A DNA stretch of 64,000 nucleotides from Lepidonotus clava (Eukaryota; Annelida; Polychaeta; Phyllodocida; Polynoidae): positions 46,571,307-46,635,306 of the forward strand of contig OW387141.1 in NCBI GenBank assembly GCA_936440205.1. Reading direction: 5' to 3'. This document shows, piece after piece, positions 23,928 to 34,350 of the stretch. The position numbers and the translations under genes were made by a program. Position 1 is the stretch's first letter. Each line of letters begins with the position of its first letter. The notes beneath the pieces are model-generated. The model saw only the letters and a program-made list of their open reading frames with translations. It searched no databases and was not told the DNA's origin.

Positions 23928-24039
23928 AGATTAGTTTTTTTTCCTCCCTAAGGGAGACAAAGAGTGTAGCATTCTATTTTTTTATATACATAATAGAATG
24001 CTACACTTTTTCTCTCCTTTGCACAGAAAAAACTAATCT
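23928..24039. repeat. 112-bp palindromic hairpin element
   Basis: AGATTAGTTTTTT at 23928 is mirrored by AAAAAACTAATCT ending at 24039, and GTGTAGCATTCTA (about 23966) by TAGAATGCTACAC (about 23994). The arms are separated by an AT-rich loop near 23980-23992, with mismatches in between (CTCCCTAAGGGAGA forms its own small palindrome). It is a small MITE able to form a long hairpin. Confidence 0.85.
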
Positions 24040-24712
24040 CACACACACAAAATAGGCCATTTGGTTCAGACTACCTGGTTACGAAAACATGTATACATAA
24101 ATCATGATAATGATGATTGTTGGCGACCCCCTGTTTGTGGGGGTCGACGCCTGGCGCCCCCTACCCCCTGACCGTATGATTGGCGCGCCCCTATTTGTCC
24201 AGGTATGGTTACTCCGGGAGGTGAGGGGGGTAAATTGACTTTTTACCCCTATAATAACGCCCGGTCTATGTAACCTAACTCCCCCCGTCAGAGGGTATTG
24301 GTATAGGCAGTGAAGGACTCAGGGGCTTGTATTGTAGGTCTCCCCTCTCCATTCTGTAATCTCATTACTTCCAAGGCCCTTCACAATCACCTACATTTCT
24401 GACTTTTTGGAAAGTTGTCAAAACACCCCCAGGGACTAATTTGGTAGGTATATTGTTTTTCTTGTGGTTCCTTTAAGGAAGTTTCACTATACAGGATTAC
24501 GGTGAATTGGTGAAGTAAGGAAAAAGTTTGTAGACTTCATATAGTACATACCACTGTTTCAAATCCTTTTCCGAAATGCGCAATTGGTATGCAGCTTGGG
24601 CATACACTGCAGAGGCCTGTGCTTTACAATGGTTAAGAAAAATATAAAGACGGGGGCCATCATACATTGAATACTTAAAGACTATACATATAAGATGTAC
24701 ATAGATATGTAT

Positions 24713-24872
24713 GCATACATACATACATACATACATACATACATACATACATACATACATACATGTATACATACATACATACATACATGTATACATACAT
24801 ACATACATACATGTATACATACATACATACATACATACATACATGTATACATACATACATACATAGATACAT
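24713..24872. repeat. (ACAT)n microsatellite with periodic ACATGT breaks
   Basis: About 160 bp of CATA/ACAT repeats on the plus strand, interrupted regularly by 'ACATGTATAC'. Frames reading Tyr-Met-Cys-Val or His-Thr-Tyr-Ile are simple-repeat translations. Confidence 0.97.
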
Positions 24873-25549
24873 TTACATTAATGCACCTGTCACTATGGAC
24901 ACCCACACTGTTGCTAAGCAAAAAATGGGATAGGAACTTCCTGTGTCAGATTCTGGCACATTTGTGGTAGCGCCACCGCGGAAACGCCGTTTCCTCGTTA
25001 TTCTTACATTAATATAATATACATAAATGCATATGTACACACATATGAATGAGTGATGTATGTACATACTGTACACACACACACGTTACCTGTCAGGTGT
25101 AAGTGTTGTAGGAAGTTAGCGGCGTACACCCTCCATCAGGCTGGGGAGGCCAATCTGTAAAGGTGCTGACCCCCTCACTACACACCCCGTGAGTCAGACG
25201 TACAAAGTGGCAGGAGTCCCTGCTCATTTCACCTCTCTCACATGCACCATGGACCATGGACCAACCCCTAACTACCCTAAAGCCTGTTTGCCACTAGGCC
25301 ATTTTCACTACCGAAAATGCGGTCAATTCTAAATTATCAGTGGGAATATTAAAGGAACCCATACACATTGCATACCATTTGAAAGAGAATTGAAAACACT
25401 TCCTAATGGTATGTAGGCTAACACCTCTAAAAAAAGGCGTCATTGATATTCTCACTCGTGATTATCAAGTGGCGAGCAAATCCCATAGTGAATTACAGCC
25501 TTTATCCCTACCCACTCACCTACCAGTCCCATGTCTTTTCCCCACACAG

Positions 25550-25631
25550 ACTATGTCGTACTCCGACGTGGGAACGTGGGTCTGTCCTGTCAGAGTGGAC
25601 CACACACTAGAAGGACTGAGGACTGTTTTGG
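25550..25631 (+). CDS. Candidate Ig-like exon compatible with the 18540 signal exon
   Basis: A good acceptor (CTTTTCCCCACACAG at 25535-25549) is followed by a frame that, joined to the last base of the signal exon (phase 1), reads 'DYVVLRRGNVGLSCQSG' then 'PHTRRTEDCF'. The pattern hydrophobic-x-hydrophobic, Gly, hydrophobic-x-Cys is like the A'-B strands of an immunoglobulin domain. The donor is the weak part: only TTTTG|GTGGTC near 25632 fits. It may be a real exon, a decayed exon or chance. No family assignment beyond 'Ig-like' is justified. Confidence 0.3.
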
Positions 25632-25639
25632 TGGTCTAA

Positions 25640-26217
25640 AGCCTGCATTACACATACCGACGACGATTTTGTATTTGTTTGATTTTCTCCAAAGATATGG
25701 CATTAAACTATGCATCATAATACCCATCCTATATGATATGCCTATATATTATGCCTTTAATTTCCACTTCCGATTTTCTAAATCAACAGTAAAATCAGCA
25801 TATGTAATATAGGCTTACAGAAGCCAAAACATATCATAAGTCGTTAGAAACGAATTTTTTTAATCCTCTTTCAAATAGTATGTAATATGCACGGGCTCCT
25901 TGCATATTCCTGATAAAAACAAAAAGAAATGACTCAATTCTCTGCAGTCAAAATCACCTAGTGGGATGTAGGCTTTATATCCTACTTTCTGTATGTAGAC
26001 AGGGTGTCACACGTCGTTACTGTCCAAGCACTACAACCTCACACACCTGCAGCTGCTGAAACCCTGGGCACAATCAAAGTTGTTGAGGAGATTGTGTGTT
26101 GGGTTTTATTCCACCCTTGGGTTATACAGGTTAGGTATTTAAGAGTTTAATACTGCACTAAGACAGGCAGGGTGATAACCAATATGTTATCACCCCGCAT
26201 GCTGGTAAGGAAAGAAA
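25640..26217. other. No gene seen
   Basis: The word CTAAAGCCTG occurs here at 25637 and also at 25279, so flanking intronic repeat sequence begins directly after the candidate exon. Nothing else was identified. Confidence 0.35.
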
Positions 26218-26424
26218 TCAGACGGTAGAAAATAGTTCCACTAGTTCGGTTAGTCTAAGCTTTATAATTTCACTTGAATGTTGTGGCAGGGTGTGATAGA
26301 TATACAACCAAATGGCATGGGGGTCCTCATTTGATTTATCAACCCTTGGTACTTCAAGGATATCAGCTTTTGGGAGGCATGTAGACCCTGAACTCCCTGA
26401 TACACCATGGTTTGATAACTCCAT
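26218..26424 (-). CDS. Small unassigned open frame, 68 codons
   Basis: Starts at ATG 26424 in a favourable context (CCAAGATGGAG) and ends at a TGA. The composition is balanced, without simple-sequence bias, and the C-terminal half ('SSEIIKLRLTELVELFSTV') could form an amphipathic helix. I do not recognise it. It could be a short gene, a terminal exon, a transposon protein fragment or chance. Confidence 0.2.
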   Translation of the reverse strand: MELSNHGVSGSSGSTCLPKADILEVPRVDKSNEDPHAIWLYIYHTLPQHSSEIIKLRLTELVELFSTV

Positions 26425-26734
26425 CTTGGAAGCCCCTACCTGGTTGGTTATACTGTATGTTCAATGCATGCTAGTTTAATCATAAATCACTTCACCCCCA
26501 CCCTTCAAAAACACAAAAATTGTAAAGTGCAAAACTCCAAATTATCAAACAATCAGGGCAGTTCCCCCATCCATTCTCCAAACCAGACCTTTTATGTGAG
26601 ATGCCGCGAACACGCACAAGATTTAGAACCGTCAGAGTTGAATGAACTGGGTTGAACTTTTTTTTTCAAAAAAAAGGGGACGTTGCATGGTTAACTTTAA
26701 GGGTTAGGACCCCCTTGTAAGAAGACACAAAAAT

Positions 26735-28840
26735 GGCATCGCTGGTTGTGACGGGGAGGGAAAGGGGAGACGTCACGGGGAGACAGGCCCGACAGCTGCC
26801 ACCCGGGCGTCAGGACGGGACCGCTAACAGAGTCGTCCTCTGCAACGGTATGGGGGGTAATACCTTATAGTAAGGGGGGTTACTTACTGACTATATGGGG
26901 GGTAAAACTTACTATAGTCATGGGGGGTTACTTACTGACTATATTAGGTGTGTTACTTGCTTTATTAGGAGGGGGGGTACCTACCAACTAAATAGTGGTT
27001 ATTACATTAGTCAGATGGGGACATGATCAACAGCTACCACCCGGGCGTCAGGATAGGACTGATATCACAGACATCCACAACCGCCTAACGGAGGGAGGGG
27101 AGAGGTATTACTTACCCTAGTCAATGATTGGTGTGTTGTGTTACTTAAGTTATTATAGTAGGAGGGGTACTTATTGACTATATATAGGGACATTGCCTTA
27201 GTCTGAAGGGAGGGGGTAGAGTAACTGAGACATGCGCAACAGCTGCCACTCTGGTGTCAGGATGGGATGGCTAATGCAGACATCCTCAGCCATGGGACGA
27301 GGGTATCACATACCTTATAGTAAGGGGCATACTTACTGACTATATGGGGGTGCTACTTTCTATAGTTGGAGGGGGGTACTTACTGACTATATTGGGGATG
27401 TTGCCTTATTTGGGGGGACGCCACTGTGATACAGGCTCGACAGCTGTCAACTTAGTGTGGGGTTGGGACACTAACAGAGGGTGGGGGTATTACTTACCTT
27501 ATAGTATGGGGGGTACTTACTGACTATAAGGTGTGTTACTTGCTATAGTCAGAGGGGATTACTTACTAAGTGGAGGATATTGCCTTAGTCAGTGGGAGGG
27601 GGGAGGGGGGTGAGCACGAGACAGGCCTGACTGCTCTCATCAGAGCATTGGAATAGGACCGCTAACAAAGATGTCCTTTGCCATGGTATGGGGGGTATTG
27701 CATACCTTATAGTAAGAGGGGGTACTTACTGACAATATATGAGAAATATTACATTAGTGAGAGGAGACATTGCCATGAAACAAGCCTGACAGCTGCCACT
27801 CTGGCGTCAGGACAAGGCTAGCACAGAGGCCTTTGGCTATAGTATGGACTGTATCACTTACAGTATAGTATAAGGGGGGTTACTTACTGAAAATAAGGGG
27901 GGTATTTCCATGAGACATCACCATGTGACAGGCTCGACAGGATGGGCCACTCAGGTGTTGGGATGGGGCCACTAACAGAGACGTCCTCTGCTACCAAACA
28001 GGGGGTATTACTTACCGTGTAGGAGGGGGTTACTTACTGACTATGTATAATTACAGAGGCAGATCCTGGATTTCCAAAAGGAGGGGGTCAGCATATAAGC
28101 TAAGCACTAAAAATGCATGTATTTGCACACTCGCATGCAACATTTCCCCCTCTTTTCCTAGTTTAGTGGTCCACTAAAAGGAGGGGGTCAGGACCCCCTG
28201 GACCCCCCCTCTGAATCCGCCCCTGTAATTATGGTATGGTATGGATGGTATTACTTACCTTAGGAAGGGGGCACCCACTGACTAATATATAGGGGACATT
28301 ACCTTAGACATCCTCCGTCATGGAGCAGAGGTATTACTAACCTCATATTGGGGGGAGGTAGTACTTACTGCATATAAAGGGGGGTGTTTTACTTGCGATA
28401 GTACAGGGGTGTACTTACTGACTTTATGTGGAATATTGCCCTAGTCAGGGGGATGTCTCTACTAAAGAGGCCAAACTGGTGCCACTTGGGCATTGCGATT
28501 GGGCTGCTAACACAGATGTCCTCTACCATGGCGCAGGGGTATTACTTACCTAATAGTAAGTAGTAATGGGGGGGGGGGGTACTTACTGACTATATGGAGG
28601 TATTACTAACCACAGTAAGTTAGAGGGGAGTTACTAACTGTCTGAATGGGGGACATTGTCTTTGTTTTGGGGGGGTTGGGCCCGAAAGCTAACACTTACC
28701 TTATAGTGAGTGTGTATGTGGGAAGGGGGTTCTACTTACCTTAGTCAAGAGGGGGTGGGGGAGAGACGTCATCAGAAGACAAGCCCAACAGCTGTCACCA
28801 AGGCGTCAAGACGGGGTCGCTAAAAGAGATATGCTCCGCC
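26735..28840. repeat. Degenerate ~150-250-bp tandem array
   Basis: A recurring block 'ACAGCTGCCAC..GGGCGTCAGGA.GGGAC.GCTAACAGAGACGTCCTCTGCCATGGTATGG' in diverged form occurs near 26789, 27028, 27237, 27438, 27629, 27787, 27934, 28470 and 28780. Between blocks are shorter sub-repeats 'TTACTTACTGACTATAT' and 'ATTACTTACCTTATAGTA'. The array is old and is interrupted by a family C MITE at 28054-28225. Confidence 0.9.
28054..28225. mobile_element. hAT-like MITE family C, complete copy inside the tandem array
   Basis: Starts CAGAGGCAGATCCTGG and ends GAATCCGCCCCTG (inverse CAGGGGCGGATTC), flanked on both sides by TAATTA, which is likely part of the target duplication. The interior has 'GTCAGCATATAAGCTAAGCACTAAAA' in diverged family form and 'GGTCAGGACCCCCTGGA'. 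It post-dates the array it interrupts. Confidence 0.75.
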
Positions 28841-28969
28841 AATTATTGTACTACCAGAACCCTTTTGATTAGGGTACCCTCAACCCAACTAGAAAGGGAA
28901 TATGGGACTGCCAGGACAGGCTCTCTACTCCATGTACCCTCCTCCTCCCCCACCTTCCCACTCCCTCAG

Positions 28970-29075
28970 AGTATGAATATGAGCCCAGCCAGCTGTGTGA
29001 TCTGTCCACACTTGGTCATAACAGTGTACATGACAGTCATGTACTACAGGCCGGGTCAGGCGCTGAGAGGACGGG
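28970..29075 (+). CDS. Candidate exon behind a strong polypyrimidine acceptor
   Basis: A very strong acceptor (CCTCCTCCTCCCCCACCTTCCCACTCCCTCAG) in form lies at 28938-28969. In phase with the signal exon the frame reads 'EYEYEPSQLCDLSTLG' and 'HNSVHDSHVLQAGSGAERT' before a possible donor GGG|GTAGGC at 29076. The peptide is not recognised, and the pyrimidine run may simply be C-rich noise. Confidence 0.2.
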
Positions 29076-29530
29076 GTAGGCCACATGTCGACATGGGTAT
29101 CAGCGTATCACCAATGAAGAAATCAAAGCACCAGGGGGACACAAGTGTGAAATGACATGTAGAATATGTAAGTGTAGTATCTGATGGCTTATGTCCTACG
29201 TAACTTATATATAATGAGGTACATATACAAGCACCTACCCCAACACACAGTTTTCATGATTCGTTATGAGATTGGCCATACATAGGGAAAAGTGCTGTCC
29301 ATGCAAACATGGGTATAGTATCGCTGAAACTACGTTGTACAATTGCAAGTGTACAAAAAGCTATTTCACAGGTTATCATTTGAAAACTCTATACAAATCT
29401 TTCTTCTCAGAACCAGCAAAGTCCACAATGAATAGCAGGTAGATCTGGCTGCCGTTTTGGTCTATATAATTTAGAATAACACCTTACGGGACCCAGCTAA
29501 TCATCTGAGGTCAGATGGGTCCTCTACCTT

Positions 29531-29862
29531 CAAGCCCCATTCACCCTGGTCGATGTTTGTGTCGCCAAGACCTGCGAGAAAATGATCTTAGGCATTTGCA
29601 AAAAAAAATGTCATGGGCAACAAAGTGATCGTAGGCAAGCGAAATTGAACGCATATCATTCACACTGAGAAGGCAGTTCCCTTGCGATCATTTTCTCAAG
29701 AAATCTTGCCTAAAATCGCACAGTTTCTCTACGAAAGTATTCAACATGTTGAATAATTTCACAAGGGAACAGGTCACAGAGGGCTGCGATAATCCAACAT
29801 TTCCAACTTTCACAGATTGCCGAGACCTACGACAACCCATGTCCACCAGGGCGAATGGGACT
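29531..29862. mobile_element. MITE with ~45-bp inverted termini
   Basis: CCCCATTCACCCTGGT at the left (about 29535) is mirrored by ACCAGGGCGAATGGG at 29845-29859; the match extends inward through 'GTCG(C)CAAGACCTGCGAGAA' versus the inverse of 'GCCGAGACCTACGACAACC'. GAGAAAATGATC (29576) and GATCATTTTCTC (29686) are a second, internal inverted pair. No coding sequence. Confidence 0.7.
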
Positions 29863-32800
29863 TTTTCACTCATCCAAATCCACTTGTTTCTTATAAACCA
29901 CCTCCCTAATAATGCTAATAATCCCTCACCCGCCTGGAATCTCTCCTAGACCCTGCTCTATCCGATAGTTGGATCAGATCAGCCCTGTGTTATCCCAGAC
30001 TGACAAAGACCAGCCACAATAGGTGAGGACTGGCTGGAGGCCCCTCTAACGAGGGCCTGGTGTGGATCAGCCGGGCTGGGGGCTGGGAAAAGGTCGTCTA
30101 CAGACCTCGGCTAGAGGTGGGAGCCACTGGCTGGGCCTGGGAGTTTGAACTACACGTTTTTGTTTTCTATATCATTTCTAGTTTTCCCTTGATTGGACAG
30201 TTCCTATTCATACAGAATTATAATGCCCAGGTTAAGAGGCAAAGGAATATAACACAAATTATATTATACTGAATTAAACTGTGAACCACAGAGGGTATTG
30301 CAGAATGGTATCATTAAATCTAAGAGGAATGTGGTCAGACACTTACAAATTCGAATTGGGAGTATTTCTACCAAAGGCATGTCACTCAGATTGAGATATG
30401 GGCACAGGGGAAGATTGCTAGGCGTGGGAGGGAGGTTCCAATGGCCAATGGTATTCTGCAGGGGGTCTCAACAATGTTGCGCATGCTACTCATTTCCTCT
30501 ACTGTTCAAAACGTTATGTCGAAGTATTATGACCAATTGCAACCCCAATAGTTACTGTTTGTGTTATTAGATATTACCAAGATACTTAAGTAAGAATTAT
30601 CCATTCGGAGTAAGTACAGAACCTAGTTAAAAAATTTAAGGTTGTTGTTAGAACTTTAGAACATGATCCTTCTTTAAATTAGTATGCATTGAAAATTCAT
30701 AACTTTGCCATTCTCATGACCTGAATGGTGGTTAAAAAGCGCCCTTCCCAGTTTCACTGAGTTTCTTATACCTCTATTTCAAAGTGTACCTTCTCGGGAT
30801 ACTCCCCCCCCCCCAACCTCACCCTCTCACTCTTCTCGATGCCCCCGGCATTTGCCATGGAAAGGTCAAGTCCTATTTGTTTTCGGTCCCACAACAGGGG
30901 TTACACCCCCCCCCCCCCTTACCTGCCACCGTCGGTATTCAGGGTCCGTGCACCCCCCGAGAATTAAACCTTTACCTCCTGAGAGGGCTACCTGGGCTAG
31001 GGACAAGGAGGTGGGGGGGGGGGTACATAACGGTCGGCCGCAGGGACTTAACTTTAGGGAAGGTGGGTTTTGGGGTGGGGTAAGGGGATGGGAAGCCAGG
31101 AATTCAATGGTGAGTGGTCTAGTAAGACTTCGTCAGTGAACGGAATGTAACTATACTATGGTTTACGAAGTGTTTGATTGGCGGAGGTATCTATAATATT
31201 ACAATAGCATAATGTTTGATTTGATTGAATAGCTTTATGCATTATCATCACTTATACGGAAGGTCAATTTAATGTACTTAACTTTATTTGAAGGGATCAT
31301 CTACCATAGGAAACGATTAATTCAGCCAATCAGAAATTAAAATATATTTGGTTCTTCCTGTACTATGTAGGTGCGAAACACAAGGGCACGATTGATATTC
31401 TTGTGATTACATAAAATCGAATTTAAAGAGAATCATTCATGCAATGTTTTTGACCATACGTCGTCTGTCAATCATTGCAGCCATATTGACGCAGGCCGTT
31501 TCACCTAAGAAGACATCCTCGAAATAGGAGCTTCTGAAGAATAGGTCTTTACCCCAAAAGGGTCAAGCCCCATGACCCCAGACCTAGTTCTGTGCATACC
31601 CTTTAGTTTAAGTCGGTGGTATTTAAGCCGGCAGTGCATTAGGGGAAAGGTAAAACCCAATTGTTAGCTCAAAAAGGCAGCTGCTGAAGGCTGCAAGTAC
31701 TTGATAACAGACCTGTAACTAGATTCAAAGAAGACATGCAGGCCACGCCCACATTCAACTTACTTATTATGAAACAAAACAGCTGGAATTAACACACTGA
31801 ACAATTCGACATAATCAAACGAGATAATTCTATCAATATTATGATGCAAGGGAACTGTTTAGTGCAACTAATAATGAAGACATGGTATACTTGACTTTGA
31901 TGTGAACAAACTTTGATGGACAGATTAGGGGTATACTGACCGTATCAGCATATTGAACTTATTGAGTTCTTCATCATAATGTTTTTGCATCTATACAACT
32001 GTGAAATGGATTACAAATCACAAGTACATGCTTATTGAACAAGTCATAGATTTTTGACGCCTAAGTATGGTGCAATATATGCTATCAAACTGCTGACCTC
32101 AGGAAGGTTATACACATGTTTTGAAACCTCAGACATTTACATTTTTGCACTGATCTTCCAGTGGTGCCACACCACATAACAATTAAAAATAGTGTATATA
32201 ATAGAAAGGCCTCGAGTTTCTTCACATTTCAGCATTGTTGACAGAAGAGGGCGTTATTTGGAATGGATAGTGTCTGTTGGACGTATTTTTTTCCCAAAGG
32301 AATCCTTTCGCTGTCTACCTTGATCCCTTGGTGGTTATTATTATAAGAAAGCACTTTAGTCTCTGGCCAATATTGTCTTTAAATACCATTGATAGTTTTG
32401 CTTAGTTTGACTTGGCTCTATAATAATCTTATTTTCTGAGACACTTCTTCCCTTTATAACAGGGAAATAGATGTTCTTTCTGAACACATCCGCACACACA
32501 AACAGGAATAAGGGGATTTCCACCGCGCGCCCCCTGGCGGATGACTCTGAAGCCGCAGGTACTTCCGGTGATCATATTTAGATCCACACGTGTGTTTGTA
32601 TTGTCGGTGGGGTCGGGTGTCTCCCTCTGGTGGAGGTGGGGGCTGTCTGCTGGGATGAGGAGAGGGGGGGGGCCCTCGGATAAAACAGGGGATGTCCTGC
32701 TAAACTAACTTCTTGGAAAAGGATGAAGCAATTGAAGGCAACTCTTCCCTCCATGGATAGCTGATTAAGTATCTTAAGCACCTGCAGGTTAATTTGGACT

Positions 32801-32968
32801 AATTTTCTCAACAAAAACACTATAGAAGGTGTGCAGATATTATTTTGTTCTATATCAATCTGTAATGACTGAATTTTCAATCCAATTTATGGGGGGACAT
32901 TATACAGATACAAAATGAAATATAGTCATTAATTGTTTTCTATAATGTCATTGTTAATGAAATATTCT
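29863..32968. other. No gene seen
   Basis: Mostly AT-rich non-coding sequence. C/G-runs at 30800-31080 produce Pro/Gly-rich open frames on the plus strand that I do not accept. Nothing was recognised in 31100-32960. Confidence 0.4.
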
Positions 32969-33062
32969 AAAGTAAAGCCTTGCGTTTTGTCAACATATTT
33001 CCCACTATGAACCTTGATGTAGGCTAGTCTGCAGGTAAAACAAAGGAATTATGCTATCTGTG
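32969..33062. repeat. Dispersed repeat family F, copy 1
   Basis: 'AAAGCCTTGCGTTTTGTCAA' through 'GGCTAGTCTGCAGGTAAA' and 'GCTATCTGTG' matches 56033-56136 in order with moderate divergence. About 95 bp; nature unknown. Confidence 0.55.
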
Positions 33063-33126
33063 AAAAAGAAATGAGATTATGGACTCCAAAAACCTGCTAT
33101 AGTAATGGAATCTTGATAGATTCCAG

Positions 33127-33284
33127 GGGAATGGGCAATTCGAATGTTCGCTGTCAGAGATTGCCTTCAATGCGAATGCACGACCGTCTCACCGGGTGCC
33201 AGCGTCAACTGGTACTTCTGGGAAGTACGAACCGACTTTCGCTGGTTCCCAGCAGCAGAGAGCAGGCTTGTTATCTTAATCCTT
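33127..33284 (+). CDS. Candidate Ig-like domain exon
   Basis: After an AG at 33125-33126 the phase-1 frame reads 'GEWAIRMFAVRDCLQCEC' then 'TTVSPGASVNWYFWEV', 'RTDFRWFPAAESRLVILIL'. Cys residues followed about 12-15 residues later by 'VNWYFW', then 'SRLVILIL', resembles B, C and E strands of an Ig-like domain. The acceptor tract is only weakly pyrimidine-rich. Possible donors are GGAA|GTACGA at 33225 and TTC|GTAAAT at 33285. The balanced composition and unbroken frame (to 33368) make it the most protein-like piece after the signal exon. It could also be a relic exon. Confidence 0.35.
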
Positions 33285-33469
33285 CGTAAATCAAACTATC
33301 AGTACATTGTGGCGATATATATGTATGCTTCTTTCACCACCAGTTCTAAACATGCGGTGATTGACTGAAATTCCAATCACAATAGTATTGTGATGAACGG
33401 CTATTCATCCAAATATGTAGAGATCAAAATAAGAGAAAATGAGGTAATATTATAAAAGGTATATATGTT

Positions 33470-33660
33470 CGAAAAGGAACGAAAGTATAAAAGAACGAAA
33501 TATGTAAGAATGAACGAAAGTGTAAAAAGCCCGAAAAAAGAGGCACGAATATGTAAGGAACGAAAGTGTAAAGGAACGAAAATGTAAAGGAACGAAACCC
33601 GGAAAGATATAAACCGGAAGTGAAATGTAAACCGGAAACGAGAATGTAAACCGGAAGTGA
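33470..33660 (+). repeat. Short tandem GGAACGAAAGTGTAAA-type repeat running into ETS-site repeats
   Basis: Irregular 16-20-bp units built on 'GGAACGAAA(G/A)TGTAAA' span about 33475-33595, followed by three units 'GTAAACCGGAAGTGA' in varied form (33611-33660). The last three place ACCGGAAGTG, ACCGGAAACG and ACCGGAAGTG at 33613, 33631 and 33650. Confidence 0.8.
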
Positions 33661-33745
33661 CGTCAGTTGTAGATCACGTGACTGAAAGCAGCCAATCAGA
33701 GCTGACCTCTTGGGTATATAAAGGGGCGGTGAGGCCCGAATAAAC
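33613..33745 (+). promoter_or_regulatory. Compact pol II promoter-like block (ETS, ETS-CRE, E-box, CCAAT, TATA), possibly the U3 of an LTR
   Basis: In order: ACCGGAAGTG (33613), ACCGGAAACG (33631), ACCGGAAGTGACGTCA (33650-33665, an ETS site fused to a full CRE), CACGTG (33675-33680), CCAAT (33692-33696), TATATAAA (33715-33722). The spacing suits a start near 33745. AATAAA follows at 33739-33744, right at the predicted start. No convincing ORF follows: the next ATG (33809) is closed after two codons. A promoter with an adjacent polyadenylation signal is typical of retroelement LTRs, so a solo LTR or LTR fragment (roughly 33390-33840, ends not defined) is a serious alternative to a non-coding RNA promoter. 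No partner LTR was seen in the window. Confidence 0.5.
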
Positions 33746-33839
33746 AGAGTTCTTTAACAGTTCTCCTTGTGTCCAGACGTGTCTTCTTTCCTGAAACAAC
33801 CGCTAAAGATGAGCTGATTCGAGTAATTAACCAGAAGTT

Positions 33840-34350
33840 AGGATAAAACAGTCGAAGTTCGAGATAAATAGTAGGAACTTAGGGTAGGGGCCCGACGGCC
33901 CGAAGAACGAGGAACGAAGGACCGAAGTAAGGCACGAAGGCCCGAAACAGTCCCGGAGACCGAGGCGTAGCATGGCACGAAGGCATGACAGGCGGGACGA
34001 AGGAACGAAGTCCGCGGGGACGAGGGCGCGGCAGGCTCGGCCCCACGCTACCAAACAATAGGCGACTGTCGGCCCGTCGCCCCCGTGGACCGGAACCGTG
34101 GGGTGGACCGCCCGGTGGGGGTGAATGCTGGTCTGGGAGATAGAGCGAGACGAACCCCGGCCGACCCGTACCCCTACCATAATTTCCCTTCCCCGCAGTC
34201 CTCCGTTTGACATCGAGCGCCGATTCCCGACCGATTCGCTCAGCCCCCCCCTCGTGCGCGAGGCACGACTCTAGAAACACATCTCGGTTCTTGGCCCGGA
34301 TTCCCCGTCCGCCCCGAGACCCGAACAACCCCCACGTTCCTCTGTTGTAA
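33840..34350. other. CpG-rich stretch with degenerate CGAAGGA repeats, no gene assigned
   Basis: 33890-34020 is built of loose 'GGAACGAAGGACCGAAG' units, echoing the repeat upstream of the promoter block, and is followed by CpG-rich sequence to 34330. The minus-strand frame of 149 codons over it is Arg/Gly/Pro-rich with no domain and is probably a by-product of composition. Confidence 0.45.

Noticed and set aside
24497-24970. Frames with Tyr-Met-Cys-Val or His-Thr-Tyr-Ile repeats
   Set aside because: Translation of the ACAT microsatellite.
33827-34328. Minus-strand frames of 128 and 149 codons
   Set aside because: Arg/Gly/Pro-rich, in CpG-rich degenerate repeats, overlapping each other in different frames, with no domain.
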